Notes: generated by a model not told the origin, from the letters alone. Shown: positions 1 to 6,912, numbered from the stretch's first letter. The stretch is 15,031 nucleotides of DNA from Prochlorococcus sp. AG-670-O11 (GCA_003211335.1 QCTA01000023.1:1-15031), one strand, 5' to 3'. Program-made: numbers and translations.

Positions 1-1
1 T

Positions 2-235
2 CCTTTAATTATATTTTTTATTAGTAAGATTCTAGGCTTTAGCTTAAACGAAACTTCAGCGGTCGTTCTTCAGGCAGGAACGCCATCTGCCGTATCAACC
101 ATCTTGATGGCTGAAGCTTACAAAACAAATCAAAAAATTGCAGCTACGATTCTTTTTACAACAACATTAATATCAATTATTACAATTCCAATTTTGGGGA
201 GTTTGATAAATGTTTTCTCAATAAGTCAGAAATAA
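2..235 (+). CDS. AEC-family permease, C-terminal fragment (5' end outside window)
   Basis: An open frame enters from the left edge and gives 77 residues before a TAA stop at 233-235. The visible part has two hydrophobic segments, one at the very start (PLIIFFISKIL) and one near the end (ATILFTTTLISIITIPILG). Between them lies the stretch LQAGTPSAVSTILMAEAY, typical of the last part of auxin-efflux-carrier (AEC, Mem_trans) permeases, where a polar TPSA-type motif precedes the final transmembrane helix. These are about 300-residue inner-membrane transporters with roughly ten helices, so about a quarter of the gene is visible. The substrate cannot be told from this fragment; bacterial members are often annotated as malate or organic-anion permeases. 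The family call is fairly secure from the motif and the C-terminal hydrophobic pattern. Confidence 0.8.
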   Translation, partial: PLIIFFISKILGFSLNETSAVVLQAGTPSAVSTILMAEAYKTNQKIAATILFTTTLISIITIPILGSLINVFSISQK

Positions 236-275
236 TTTCTCTCAATAAGCAAATATATTTATTGCCAACAACATA

Positions 276-281
276 TATAAT
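276..281 (+). promoter_or_regulatory. -10-like element upstream of the RHH-like gene
   Basis: A perfect TATAAT lies 60 bases upstream of the ATG at 336 in an AT-rich gap. No good -35 hexamer is visible 16-18 bases further upstream. A second -10-like hexamer, TAAGAT, lies at 323-328, much closer to the start. Either could serve. In so AT-rich a gap a chance match is a real possibility. Confidence 0.3.
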
Positions 282-295
282 CATTATTGTAAATA

Positions 296-311
296 ATATA
301 TCCGGATATAT
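296..311. promoter_or_regulatory. Perfect 16-bp palindrome, candidate operator
   Basis: ATATATCCGGATATAT reads the same on both strands, with the central CCGG standing out in an otherwise AT-only gap. It sits 24 bases before the ATG of the small RHH-like protein and downstream of the TATAAT at 276-281. It would also overlap the -35 region of the alternative -10 hexamer at 323-328. Ribbon-helix-helix regulators often repress their own genes through short palindromes, so an autoregulatory operator is a plausible reading. This is inference from position and symmetry only. Confidence 0.4.
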
Positions 312-335
312 ACATAATGTCTTAAGATTTATATT

Positions 336-587
336 ATGAAGTCAGTAAATCCTAAAAATGAATATATACCTCTAGATATTAAAATCTCTGTAAGAAGAGA
401 TACCTTACGGCTCATTTCAGAAATGGCTAACGATATGGGGATTAGTATCAATGAGGTTTTCAGTTTTTTAGCGGAGGACTCAGTCATAGATCTAGAGTTA
501 CTAGATAATTTAAACAATGTCGAAATTCCAAATAAATGTAGCTTGGATGACCTTAAGAATGAAATGCTTAAAAAAAGGCTTTGTTAA
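336..587 (+). CDS. Small conserved hypothetical protein, ribbon-helix-helix-like
   Basis: This 83-residue protein is not one I can name. Residues 12-23 (IPLDIKISVRRD) look like a short basic beta strand. Two predicted helices follow, about residues 22-35 (TLRLISEMANDMG) and 37-49 (SINEVFSFLAEDS). This strand-helix-helix order with a Gly-Ile-Ser turn resembles the ribbon-helix-helix (CopG/MetJ/Arc) DNA-binding fold. The C-terminal third is charged (SLDDLKNEMLKKR) and may be a partner-binding tail. The gene stands alone between the AEC permease and a convergent glycosyltransferase gene, whose 3' end it overlaps by 4 bases. No toxin-like partner lies next to it, so an antitoxin role is not supported. 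A perfect palindrome at 296-311 just upstream suggests autoregulation. It is probably a real gene; the fold call is tentative. Confidence 0.65.
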   Translation: MKSVNPKNEYIPLDIKISVRRDTLRLISEMANDMGISINEVFSFLAEDSVIDLELLDNLNNVEIPNKCSLDDLKNEMLKKRLC

Positions 588-2389
588 AAATTTTCAACTT
601 TTTTATTTCTCCAGTTAGCTTTAAAACCTTTACTTACCAAATTTATTGCTTGATCATTTAAATCACTTTTTTTGATCCGCCATAATTTATAAATTCCATG
701 GACTCCCAATCTCTCATGGTTAATATTGGACCAATGTTCTTCTCTGGATGAGTATTTATCTATGACAACCAGAAAGAATTCATTATCATAGTTAGGTTGA
801 TCTTGAAAATTAACCCTTCTATCAAAGTTTAATCTCTCGAATAAATTTATTACTCCCTCTGCACCACTAGATTCATAAAAAATTATTTGTTTGGTGTAAA
901 AATGCAATGAGGGTTTTCTAATTCCAATCATTGCCAAGGTTTCACCTCCCTGACGAGAATTTAAAATTTGTTTAGAGATATTACGTAAGGGTAATTGTCT
1001 AGATGTGTCTCCTAGTTTCCTTATTGGTGGCATCAAAAAGGCTTGTCCCAGAAATAGTAATATTTGAAGATAAAAAAGAGTTTTTTGAGATCTAAAGACA
1101 ACTAATAAAATTCCCACAAAAGCAAAAGCAAAGAAAAACAATCTCGCTTTAAAAATTATTCCAGTACTTAATAAGGTTGAAGCAAGATTTGGCATCTCGG
1201 GATCATTTATTGTACTCAACCAAATATTTGAATAAAAGAATGCTATTGATAACCCAAACAGAATCAAAAGATTAATAATCCACAAAGATGAAATGGCCTT
1301 TTTTTGATTGAGAAGCTTTGCATAACTATTACTTATCAGAATTGCTGCCGCTGGAATTGCAGGAAGCCAGTAGCTCGGAAGTTTTGTTGCAGAAATACTA
1401 AAAAAAATAAAAACTGAACCTAACCAACATAAACAATAGATAAATAAACTTTCTGAGGTGATACAACTTTTTTTGAAACTCTTTCTTAAGTCTTTAAAAG
1501 CCTCAAATATTCCATGAAATAAAAAAGGTGTAAATGGCAATGATCCTATAACCATTATGTATAAAAAGAACCAAATAGGTTCAGCATGATTATTAACTAC
1601 TGATGTATATCTTTGAAAATTATGATAACCAAAAAAATTATCCCAAAAAGGTTTCCCTTCTTTTATTAATTCTAATATATACCAAGGTAAGCTTATTAAG
1701 ACTGTAATTAACAAACCCCTTTTAGGTTTTATTTTTTCAAGCAGATTCTTCCAATCCTTTTGAATGAACAAAAAAGATGCAATAGTCAAAGTTGCAAGAA
1801 CGAAAGCCACTGGTCCTTTGCTTAAAATTGCAAGCCCTAGAAAAAACCATGGAGAAATACAATTCTCCTTTTTATTACTTGCCATTCTTCTCCAAAACAA
1901 AAGAAGGCTAATACCTAAAGTCCCGCATAATAGAGCATCACTTACAGCAGTTCTGCTCCAAATAATGATTAATGGAGACAATGCAAAACCCAAAGATGCC
2001 ACTATCGGAGTAGCTAATTTCCCCCCGCCTTTTTGAGGCCAACAATAAATTGTATCTCCAATCATTAGCATCAAAAATAATGAAGCCAATGATGAAGGAA
2101 GTCTTGCTGAAATTGTTCCAAGGCTATCCCATACTTCATTTTTGGGAAGGGAATAGAACAAGCCCATAAGCCAATATATGAGAGGTGGTTTATCAAATCG
2201 TAAAATTCCATTTACTTTTGGGGTTAACCAATCGCCAGATTCGCTCATTGCTTTTCCCGCCGCCGCAAAAAGAGGAGGAGTTTCATCTACTAATCCGGTA
2301 GAGCCTAAACCTAAAACAAAAATTATGAGTCCAAAGATCAAAACTACTAAAAAAATAACTAACCTTTCTTTAAACCTAAAAAGCATCAT
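584..2389 (-). CDS. ArnT-like family 39 glycosyltransferase (integral membrane)
   Basis: This 601-residue GT-C fold membrane protein probably transfers a sugar from a polyprenyl-phosphate carrier to an envelope acceptor outside the cytoplasmic membrane. A first transmembrane helix (residues 9-28) is followed by the hallmark first outer loop: an Asp-Glu pair at 35-36 in LVDETPPLFAAAG, then SGDWLTP near 51-57 and FDKPPLIYW at 65-73. This is the arrangement seen in ArnT and other PMT-type enzymes, where the Asp is catalytic. About ten more hydrophobic helices follow, then a soluble C-terminal domain from about residue 470. The length is close to the usual 550 for ArnT. The gene starts with tandem ATGs (2389 and 2386). 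The first overlaps the TGA of the upstream glycosyltransferase as ATGA, suggesting translational coupling. The sugar and acceptor are unknown; aminoarabinose specificity should not be assumed. Confidence 0.85.
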   Translation of the reverse strand: MMLFRFKERLVIFLVVLIFGLIIFVLGLGSTGLVDETPPLFAAAGKAMSESGDWLTPKVNGILRFDKPPLIYWLMGLFYSLPKNEVWDSLGTISARLPSSLASLFLMLMIGDTIYCWPQKGGGKLATPIVASLGFALSPLIIIWSRTAVSDALLCGTLGISLLLFWRRMASNKKENCISPWFFLGLAILSKGPVAFVLATLTIASFLFIQKDWKNLLEKIKPKRGLLITVLISLPWYILELIKEGKPFWDNFFGYHNFQRYTSVVNNHAEPIWFFLYIMVIGSLPFTPFLFHGIFEAFKDLRKSFKKSCITSESLFIYCLCWLGSVFIFFSISATKLPSYWLPAIPAAAILISNSYAKLLNQKKAISSLWIINLLILFGLSIAFFYSNIWLSTINDPEMPNLASTLLSTGIIFKARLFFFAFAFVGILLVVFRSQKTLFYLQILLFLGQAFLMPPIRKLGDTSRQLPLRNISKQILNSRQGGETLAMIGIRKPSLHFYTKQIIFYESSGAEGVINLFERLNFDRRVNFQDQPNYDNEFFLVVIDKYSSREEHWSNINHERLGVHGIYKLWRIKKSDLNDQAINLVSKGFKANWRNKKVENF

Positions 2390-3480
2390 TTAATATATTT
2401 TTGTGTTTGATATTCTTTAATAACTGTATTAAGCCAACTCACAACTTTAGCAGCAAATATATTTGAAGAAGCATTACTATCTACCCATTCTCTACAATTT
2501 TTTCGGTCAATCTTATTAATCATCTTCAAGTAATTAATAAGGCTTTCCTTATCATCAGGTTTAGCGAGGTAACCTGTTTTACCATGCTGGATAATTTCAC
2601 TTGGTCCTCCTCTTTTATATGTCACAACAGGTACTCCACACGCCAATGCTTCAACTACCACATTTCCATAAGCTTCGTTCCACTTGGGGGTATTGAGTAA
2701 AGCTCTACAAGTTCCAAGTTCTTTCTGTAACTTATCTGTTGCTAAAAAACCTTTCCATTTTAAAATCCCTGGAGAGAATAATTTTTCTATTTTCAATGCA
2801 TACGATTTATCTTGAACAATTCCCCAAACATTAAGTTTTTCTCCTAGAGCGTTAGCCACATATGCTGCATCCTCTAAACCTTTTTCAGGTGCTACTCTTC
2901 CGACCCAAGCAAGGGGACCATTCTTACAATCTTGAAATATATAATTTTCTAAATTAAATCCATTACCCACAATAATGGGGTTTTTAATAAATGGGTAATC
3001 AGAAGCTTGTATCTTTGAATGAAAAGCAAAGTTATTAGGAAATTTGGAGTGAACTTTTGAAATTAATTTAGTTATCGCAAAACTTTCGGAACCCATACTA
3101 ATAATATGAGCAATAGGAATGTTAATATTTAGAGTCATCCAAATCGGTAGCCAATCGTAAGAAAAATTCAAAATAATATCTGCTTTCTTTCCAATCTCTA
3201 TAGCCTTTTCAATCATTCCTGACAAAAGTGAATCTTCAGGAATACTTACCGACGAATAATAATCTTGATGTTGCCAACTTTTTTGCTCTGCTCCCTCCAC
3301 AAAATATAGTTTTGCTTGTTTACTAGTTCCAAACAATTTAGAATTTTTTGGAGCTACTACATCTATTGTGTGACCTTTTGAAATCAAACCAGTCACTAAG
3401 GAATTTAGAGTAATCTCTACTCCACCACCCTTACCACTTCCTAAGAAACCAATAGGAGTACTAATTAAAACTATATGCAT
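2386..3480 (-). CDS. Family 4 glycosyltransferase, resembles UDP-glucose:tetrahydrobiopterin glucosyltransferase
   Basis: This 364-residue cytosolic GT-B enzyme should transfer a sugar from a nucleotide-sugar donor with retention. The N-terminal domain opens with MHIVLISTPIG and a Gly-rich loop GSGKGGGVE (14-22) that in GT-B enzymes lies near the acceptor and donor phosphates. The C-terminal domain has GRVAPEKG (194-201) and the GT4 E-x7-E pattern as Glu269 to Glu277 in EAYGNVVVE, followed by ALACGVPVV and the RGGPSEII loop. From memory, the overall pattern, including the STPIG...GSG.GGGVE start and ILNFSYDWLP at 103-112, resembles the cyanobacterial enzyme that glucosylates tetrahydrobiopterin (BGluT). 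That specificity is inference, and a role in envelope glycan synthesis is the alternative given the ArnT-like partner. It lies 28 bases downstream of the permease gene and overlaps the next gene by ATGA. Confidence 0.82.
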   Translation of the reverse strand: MHIVLISTPIGFLGSGKGGGVEITLNSLVTGLISKGHTIDVVAPKNSKLFGTSKQAKLYFVEGAEQKSWQHQDYYSSVSIPEDSLLSGMIEKAIEIGKKADIILNFSYDWLPIWMTLNINIPIAHIISMGSESFAITKLISKVHSKFPNNFAFHSKIQASDYPFIKNPIIVGNGFNLENYIFQDCKNGPLAWVGRVAPEKGLEDAAYVANALGEKLNVWGIVQDKSYALKIEKLFSPGILKWKGFLATDKLQKELGTCRALLNTPKWNEAYGNVVVEALACGVPVVTYKRGGPSEIIQHGKTGYLAKPDDKESLINYLKMINKIDRKNCREWVDSNASSNIFAAKVVSWLNTVIKEYQTQKYIK

Positions 3481-3508
3481 TCTTAAAAACTATTTTCCTA
3501 ATCACTTA

Positions 3509-4450
3509 CTAAATATTAGTCTTAGTATTTGAAATTTCCCATATGGACTTTCTCTGGCTGACAAAGAAAACTGACATTAAGACAAAAACCACTCCTATCC
3601 ATTGAATAATTGTTAATCTCTCATTTAGATAAATCCCACCACTAACGAGTGCAAATATCGGAGTTAAAAATGCAAGAGTGCTAAATCCTGTTATTTCTTT
3701 ATTATTTGCAAAATAAAAAAATAAACCATAGGCCAAAGCACCTCCAAAGATACTTGAAAATGACATCAGTCCCCAATCAAATATTGACCACTTTGGTATT
3801 AATTGAAAATTTGTTTGAAAACAATGTTTAATAATTAAAGGGACACTTCCTAAAACCATATGCCATCCAGTTACTGCAACTGGATCGCTTTTGGTGCATG
3901 TGAATCTAATCAAAATTGTTCCTAATGCCATTGCGAGGGAGGCTCCAAGCATCCACAATTCTCCAATATTAAATGCAATATCACTAATACTTTTATCGGA
4001 CATTAGCCACCAATTTTCAAGCAGTTCTTTTGGAACGCCTAAAAAAATTATTCCGCCTAAGCCAAAAAGTAACCCAAGCCATCCAATTGGATTAATTAAA
4101 TTACCAAAAATTGCTCTTGCCAAGAGTGCTACCAACAAGGGTTGAGAATCAATCAAAACAGAACCAAGACCAGCACCTGTCTTTGAGATCCCATAGGTTA
4201 AAAATAATTGGAAAAAAGTTGCGTCTACGATTGTAAAGACGAAGAACCATTTCAAATCACAACTATAAATTTTTAAATCTCTTTTTAATAAATATGTTGT
4301 TATAAGAACAAGAATTCCTGCAGGCAGCAATCTTAATGAAGCTACCAAATCAGGTCCAGCACTAGATACTAGAGGGGTCATGGCCGCCATTGAAGTCCCC
4401 CAGAGAGCAAAGGGGAGTATCATTAAAAACCAATTTAGGATTGAATTCAT
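3509..4450 (-). CDS. DMT-superfamily permease (EamA/RhaT type)
   Basis: This 313-residue protein has about ten hydrophobic helices arranged as two similar halves, the pattern of EamA-domain drug/metabolite transporters. The first half starts with LPFALWGTSMAAMTPLV and contains the helix-3 stretch GISKTGAGLGSVLIDSQPLLVALLAR. The second half starts near residue 165 with LWMLGASLAMALGTILIR and ends with AFLTPIFALVSGGIYLNE, a motif well conserved at the start of the last helices in this family. It is an inner-membrane carrier; the substrate cannot be predicted. It is the first gene of the minus-strand unit with two glycosyltransferases, so an export or exchange role for a glycosylation substrate is possible but only by association. 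Its start lies 53 bases from the divergent sppA start, leaving little room for two separate promoters. No Shine-Dalgarno motif is visible. Confidence 0.85.
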   Translation of the reverse strand: MNSILNWFLMILPFALWGTSMAAMTPLVSSAGPDLVASLRLLPAGILVLITTYLLKRDLKIYSCDLKWFFVFTIVDATFFQLFLTYGISKTGAGLGSVLIDSQPLLVALLARAIFGNLINPIGWLGLLFGLGGIIFLGVPKELLENWWLMSDKSISDIAFNIGELWMLGASLAMALGTILIRFTCTKSDPVAVTGWHMVLGSVPLIIKHCFQTNFQLIPKWSIFDWGLMSFSSIFGGALAYGLFFYFANNKEITGFSTLAFLTPIFALVSGGIYLNERLTIIQWIGVVFVLMSVFFVSQRKSIWEISNTKTNI

Positions 4451-4482
4451 TATGTCTGCTGATAGTCTTTTTAAAGTAGATT

Positions 4483-4488
4483 TATGAT
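4483..4488 (+). promoter_or_regulatory. Candidate -10 element for sppA
   Basis: TATGAT (5 of 6 to consensus) is preceded at 4459-4464 by CTGATA (4 of 6 to the -35 consensus) with an 18-base spacer. Transcription would begin near 4495, leaving a leader of only about 9 bases before the ATG at 4504. This also argues against the in-frame TTG at 4489 as the start, since it would lie at or before the transcript's 5' end. Confidence 0.35.
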
Positions 4489-4503
4489 TTGTACCTTAAA
4501 AGA

Positions 4504-5313
4504 ATGATTTGGCCTTTTAGACGTAAGTCAAAAAAAAGAATGGCTCGCATAGTAATTGATGAGCCAATCACAAGTTCAACAAGAGTTTCTGTCCTCAAAG
4601 CTCTTAAACAAATTGAGGATAGAGAATTTCCTGCACTTATACTCAGAATAGACTCGCCAGGAGGTACTGTAGGTGATAGCCAAGAAATATATTCTGCTAT
4701 TAAACGATTAAAAGACAAGGGCTGTAAAGTAATTGCTAGTTTTGGAAACATATCAGCTTCTGGGGGAGTTTACATTGGAGTAGCCTCAGACAAAATTGTA
4801 GCTAACCCAGGAACCATAACGGGTTCAATTGGCGTAATAATAAGAGGGAATAATTTGTCTGAACTTTTGAAAAAAATAGGCATTAAGTTTGAAACTATAA
4901 AAAGTGGGATTTATAAAGATATTCTGTCACCCGATAAACCTCTAAGTGATGAAGGGAGAGACCTCTTACAAGGATTAATTGATGAAAGTTACAAACAATT
5001 TACTGAAGCTGTGGCAGAGGGTAGGAATTTACTTGTAGAAGATGTAAAGAAATTTGCTGATGGAAGAATCTTTACTGGAACACAAGCAAAAGATTTGGGA
5101 TTAGTTGACCAAATTGGCGATGAGTTTGTTGCAAGAGAGATTGCAGCAGAAATGGTAAAAATTGATCCAAAGATAGAACCTGTAACTTTTGGTAAGAAAA
5201 AAAAGAAAATATTTGGGCTGATACCAGGGAGCAAAATATTAGAGAAAATTATTCAAAATATATTTTTTGAAGTGAATTCATCTAATAAAATTCTTTGGTT
5301 ATATAAACCATAA
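4504..5313 (+). CDS. sppA: Signal peptide peptidase SppA, short form
   Basis: This is a 269-residue serine protease of the S49 family, which cleaves leftover signal peptides in or near the membrane. With the ATG at 4504 as start, the nucleophile is Ser86 in ISASGGVYIG and the general base is Lys138 in SGIYKDILSP. Their spacing of 52 residues equals that of the Ser/Lys dyad in Bacillus subtilis SppA. The oxyanion-region motif RIDSPGGTVGDS (48-59) and TGSIGVI (106-112) also fit. An in-frame TTG at 4489 would add five residues, but the protein starting MIWPFRRKSK matches the usual cyanobacterial N-terminus. No signal peptide or N-terminal transmembrane helix is present, only a basic start, so membrane contact may be through the hydrophobic/basic tail (KKKKKIFGLIPG onward). 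It is followed after 8 bases by aroH, probably in one transcript. Confidence 0.92.
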   Translation: MIWPFRRKSKKRMARIVIDEPITSSTRVSVLKALKQIEDREFPALILRIDSPGGTVGDSQEIYSAIKRLKDKGCKVIASFGNISASGGVYIGVASDKIVANPGTITGSIGVIIRGNNLSELLKKIGIKFETIKSGIYKDILSPDKPLSDEGRDLLQGLIDESYKQFTEAVAEGRNLLVEDVKKFADGRIFTGTQAKDLGLVDQIGDEFVAREIAAEMVKIDPKIEPVTFGKKKKKIFGLIPGSKILEKIIQNIFFEVNSSNKILWLYKP

Positions 5314-5321
5314 TTTTGGGC

Positions 5322-5705
5322 ATGAATAAGGATTATTCAGATATTGAAAAAGTTACTGCCATAAGAGGCGCAACAACTTCTAGTGGAAATAGTACAAAAG
5401 AGATTGAGAATGCTGTCGTTGAGCTTATTGAAGAATTAATTTTACGAAATTGTTTAAATACAAAAAAGATTTTATCTATAACTTTCACTGTTACTAATGA
5501 CTTAGACGCATGTTTCCCGGCTTCAATTGCAAGGAAACGCTTTGAGCTAAACTCAGTCGCATTTTTAGATTGCCAGCAAATGTATGTTCCTAATGATGTC
5601 GATTTTTGTATTAGATTAATGGCATTAGTTATTTTGCCTAGTAACTCATCAATCAATCATCCTTACTTGAGAGGCGCCTCGAATTTAAGGACTGATAGAT
5701 GTTAA
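5322..5705 (+). CDS. aroH: Chorismate mutase, AroH type
   Basis: This 127-residue enzyme rearranges chorismate to prephenate, the branch point to phenylalanine and tyrosine. Its length equals that of the monofunctional B. subtilis AroH trimer enzyme. Matching active-site residues are Arg15 in TAIRGATTS (Arg7 in B. subtilis), Phe65 and Arg71 in FPASIARKR (Phe57 and Arg63), Cys84, Arg98 in FCIRLM (Arg90, which neutralises the ether oxygen) and Tyr115 in HPYL (Tyr108). The usual Glu78 falls where this protein has Gln85-Gln86, with a one-residue gap in the alignment. An in-frame TTG at 5316 would add two residues, but the ATG at 5322 is preferred. It lies 8 bases after sppA, with no Shine-Dalgarno motif. 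A long hairpin begins at the base after the stop codon. Confidence 0.9.
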   Translation: MNKDYSDIEKVTAIRGATTSSGNSTKEIENAVVELIEELILRNCLNTKKILSITFTVTNDLDACFPASIARKRFELNSVAFLDCQQMYVPNDVDFCIRLMALVILPSNSSINHPYLRGASNLRTDRC

Positions 5706-5737
5706 TCTTTTAAAAGTTTCAAGTAAACTTTAAGAGA
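5706..5737 (+). terminator. Hairpin directly after aroH (terminator or processing site)
   Basis: The left arm at 5706-5719 and right arm at 5725-5737 pair over 13 base pairs with a single bulged A (5712) and one G-U pair, around a five-base loop CAAGT. It starts immediately after the aroH TAA. No T-tract follows on the + strand (CAAACG comes next), so it is not a classical intrinsic terminator. It may instead protect the 3' end of the sppA-aroH message or be a processing site before the DUF2808 gene. Confidence 0.45.
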
Positions 5738-5769
5738 CAAACGAATCTAATCATTTACCCACTAAGATA

Positions 5770-6342
5770 ATGAGTAATAGACAGAAAAGCTTTTTAAGTA
5801 ACTCCAAAATTCTTAAATTTTTATTATTGTCGCCATTTTTAATTTCAATCCCGTTATTCAACTCGAGTAGCGAAGTAATCGCAGGTTTAGAGTTTCAATG
5901 GGATCAAGGTTCAGGATATCGGAGTCTAAAATGGTTCCAAAAAAATAGTAAGAGAAGAGCTAAAAATAAAATCTTTTTCTTTTTAAGACCATCTGATAGA
6001 CAAGCAGATCTTCTAAAGATAACAATGAATGTCCCTAAGCATTTCAAATCAACTCTTAAAGAGGAAAAAATAAGTCTTTGCAAGGTAAGGATAGGCGGCT
6101 TTGATACTCGCACAAAATGTATGGCTGATATTCCTGCCGATATCGAAATCAAAGAAGATAAAACATCACTAGATATCTTCCCTTACAGTCCAATTCCTTC
6201 TAACAGAGACAGTTATGCCGTTGTCTTTAAAGTGATAAATCCAAACAGGTCAGGTCTTCATCAATTTCATTCTTTTGGCCAGGCATCTGGGGTGTCACCA
6301 ATTGCAAGTTATTTAGGAAGCTGGACTATATTGATCGATTAA
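5770..6342 (+). CDS. DUF2808-domain exported protein
   Basis: This 190-residue protein has a classic signal peptide: a basic start with K6 and K13, a hydrophobic core LKFLLLSPFLISIPLF (15-30), and a likely signal peptidase site after Ala38 in SEVIA-GLEF. It is therefore predicted to be periplasmic or lumenal. The mature part carries the pattern of the cyanobacterial DUF2808 family: FFLRPSDRQADLLKITMNVP near 70-89, the two cysteines Cys103 and Cys117 that could form a disulphide (LCKVRIGG... TKCMADIP), and a C-terminal HQFHSFGQAS...YLGSWTI segment. The function of this family is not established. It sits 64 bases after aroH, across a hairpin, and 30 bases before rpmH. The family call is from recognised pattern, without a profile search. 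Confidence 0.75.
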   Translation: MSNRQKSFLSNSKILKFLLLSPFLISIPLFNSSSEVIAGLEFQWDQGSGYRSLKWFQKNSKRRAKNKIFFFLRPSDRQADLLKITMNVPKHFKSTLKEEKISLCKVRIGGFDTRTKCMADIPADIEIKEDKTSLDIFPYSPIPSNRDSYAVVFKVINPNRSGLHQFHSFGQASGVSPIASYLGSWTILID

Positions 6343-6372
6343 ATGATAAATTGTTAAAGAGTATAAAAAAAC

Positions 6373-6510
6373 ATGACTAAAAGAACATTCGGTGGGACAT
6401 CAAGGAAAAGGAAACGTGTATCGGGATTTAGAGTAAGAATGCGTTCTCACACAGGAAGGAGAGTTATTAAAAGCAGAAGAAAAAGAGGTAGAGAAAGAAT
6501 AGCTGTTTAA
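6373..6510 (+). CDS. rpmH: 50S ribosomal protein L34
   Basis: This 45-residue, very basic protein begins [20 protein letters not shown] and continues [19 protein letters not shown], unmistakable for bacterial L34, which binds 23S rRNA in the large subunit. The family is usually 44-46 residues, so it is complete. It opens the conserved rpmH-rnpA-yidC cluster, with rnpA starting 15 bases after its stop. It lies 30 bases after the DUF2808 gene. A TATAAA at 6362-6367 is too close to the ATG to act as a normal -10. It is too short to be picked up by many ORF callers with length cut-offs. Confidence 0.97.
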   Translation: MTKRTFGGTSRKRKRVSGFRVRMRSHTGRRVIKSRRKRGRERIAV

Positions 6511-6525
6511 AATTTATAAAACACA

Positions 6526-6912
6526 ATGGCATTGCCCAAAGCTATGCGTTTAAAAGGCCATAGGACTTTTGATTATATTCATAAAAATTCTGTAATATAT
6601 TATGGAAAATTGATGACTTTTAAAATAGCAAGATCAAATCCAAAAATCCTTTTGTCTCATAATAATATTAAAAGTTTAAATAACTTTAAAATTGCTATAA
6701 CTATAAGTAAGAAAATTTCAAAAAAAGCAGTTGTAAGAAATAAAATTAGGCGAATATTGCAAGATTGTTTATTAAAAAATTTCAGTCAAGAAAATAACCA
6801 CAAACCTTATTGGTTACTTGTTAACCTTAAAAAGTGTAATTTCTACAATGACAAAACAGAACTATTGAAGGAATTTCAACACCTAATTTTTAAGTCAGGT
6901 TTATTTAGATGA
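6526..6912 (+). CDS. rnpA: Ribonuclease P protein component
   Basis: This 128-residue basic protein is the subunit of RNase P, which helps the catalytic RNA remove 5' leaders from precursor tRNAs. The N-terminal MALPKAMRLKGHRTFDYIHK is the usual central-cleft start, and the RNR signature is present at about 66-76 (KKAVVRNKIRRIL, with Arg71-Asn72-Lys73 and Arg75-Arg76). The spacer between strands (residues 38-52, rich in Asn and Ser) is slightly extended compared with compact homologues. The gene follows rpmH by 15 bases, and its stop overlaps the next start as ATGA at 6909-6912, so the downstream PH-domain protein is probably translationally coupled. No Shine-Dalgarno sequence is visible. Confidence 0.95.
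   Translation: MALPKAMRLKGHRTFDYIHKNSVIYYGKLMTFKIARSNPKILLSHNNIKSLNNFKIAITISKKISKKAVVRNKIRRILQDCLLKNFSQENNHKPYWLLVNLKKCNFYNDKTELLKEFQHLIFKSGLFR

Noticed and set aside
336..587. Toxin-antitoxin module involving the RHH-like protein
   Set aside because: No small partner gene is adjacent: the left neighbour is a permease and the right neighbour a convergent glycosyltransferase.
1764..2036. 90-codon + strand frame inside the ArnT-like gene
   Set aside because: It lies wholly antisense to a strongly recognised membrane glycosyltransferase and has no family features of its own.
4482..4751. 89-codon minus-strand frame over the start of sppA
   Set aside because: It is antisense to the conserved SppA core and has no recognisable domain.
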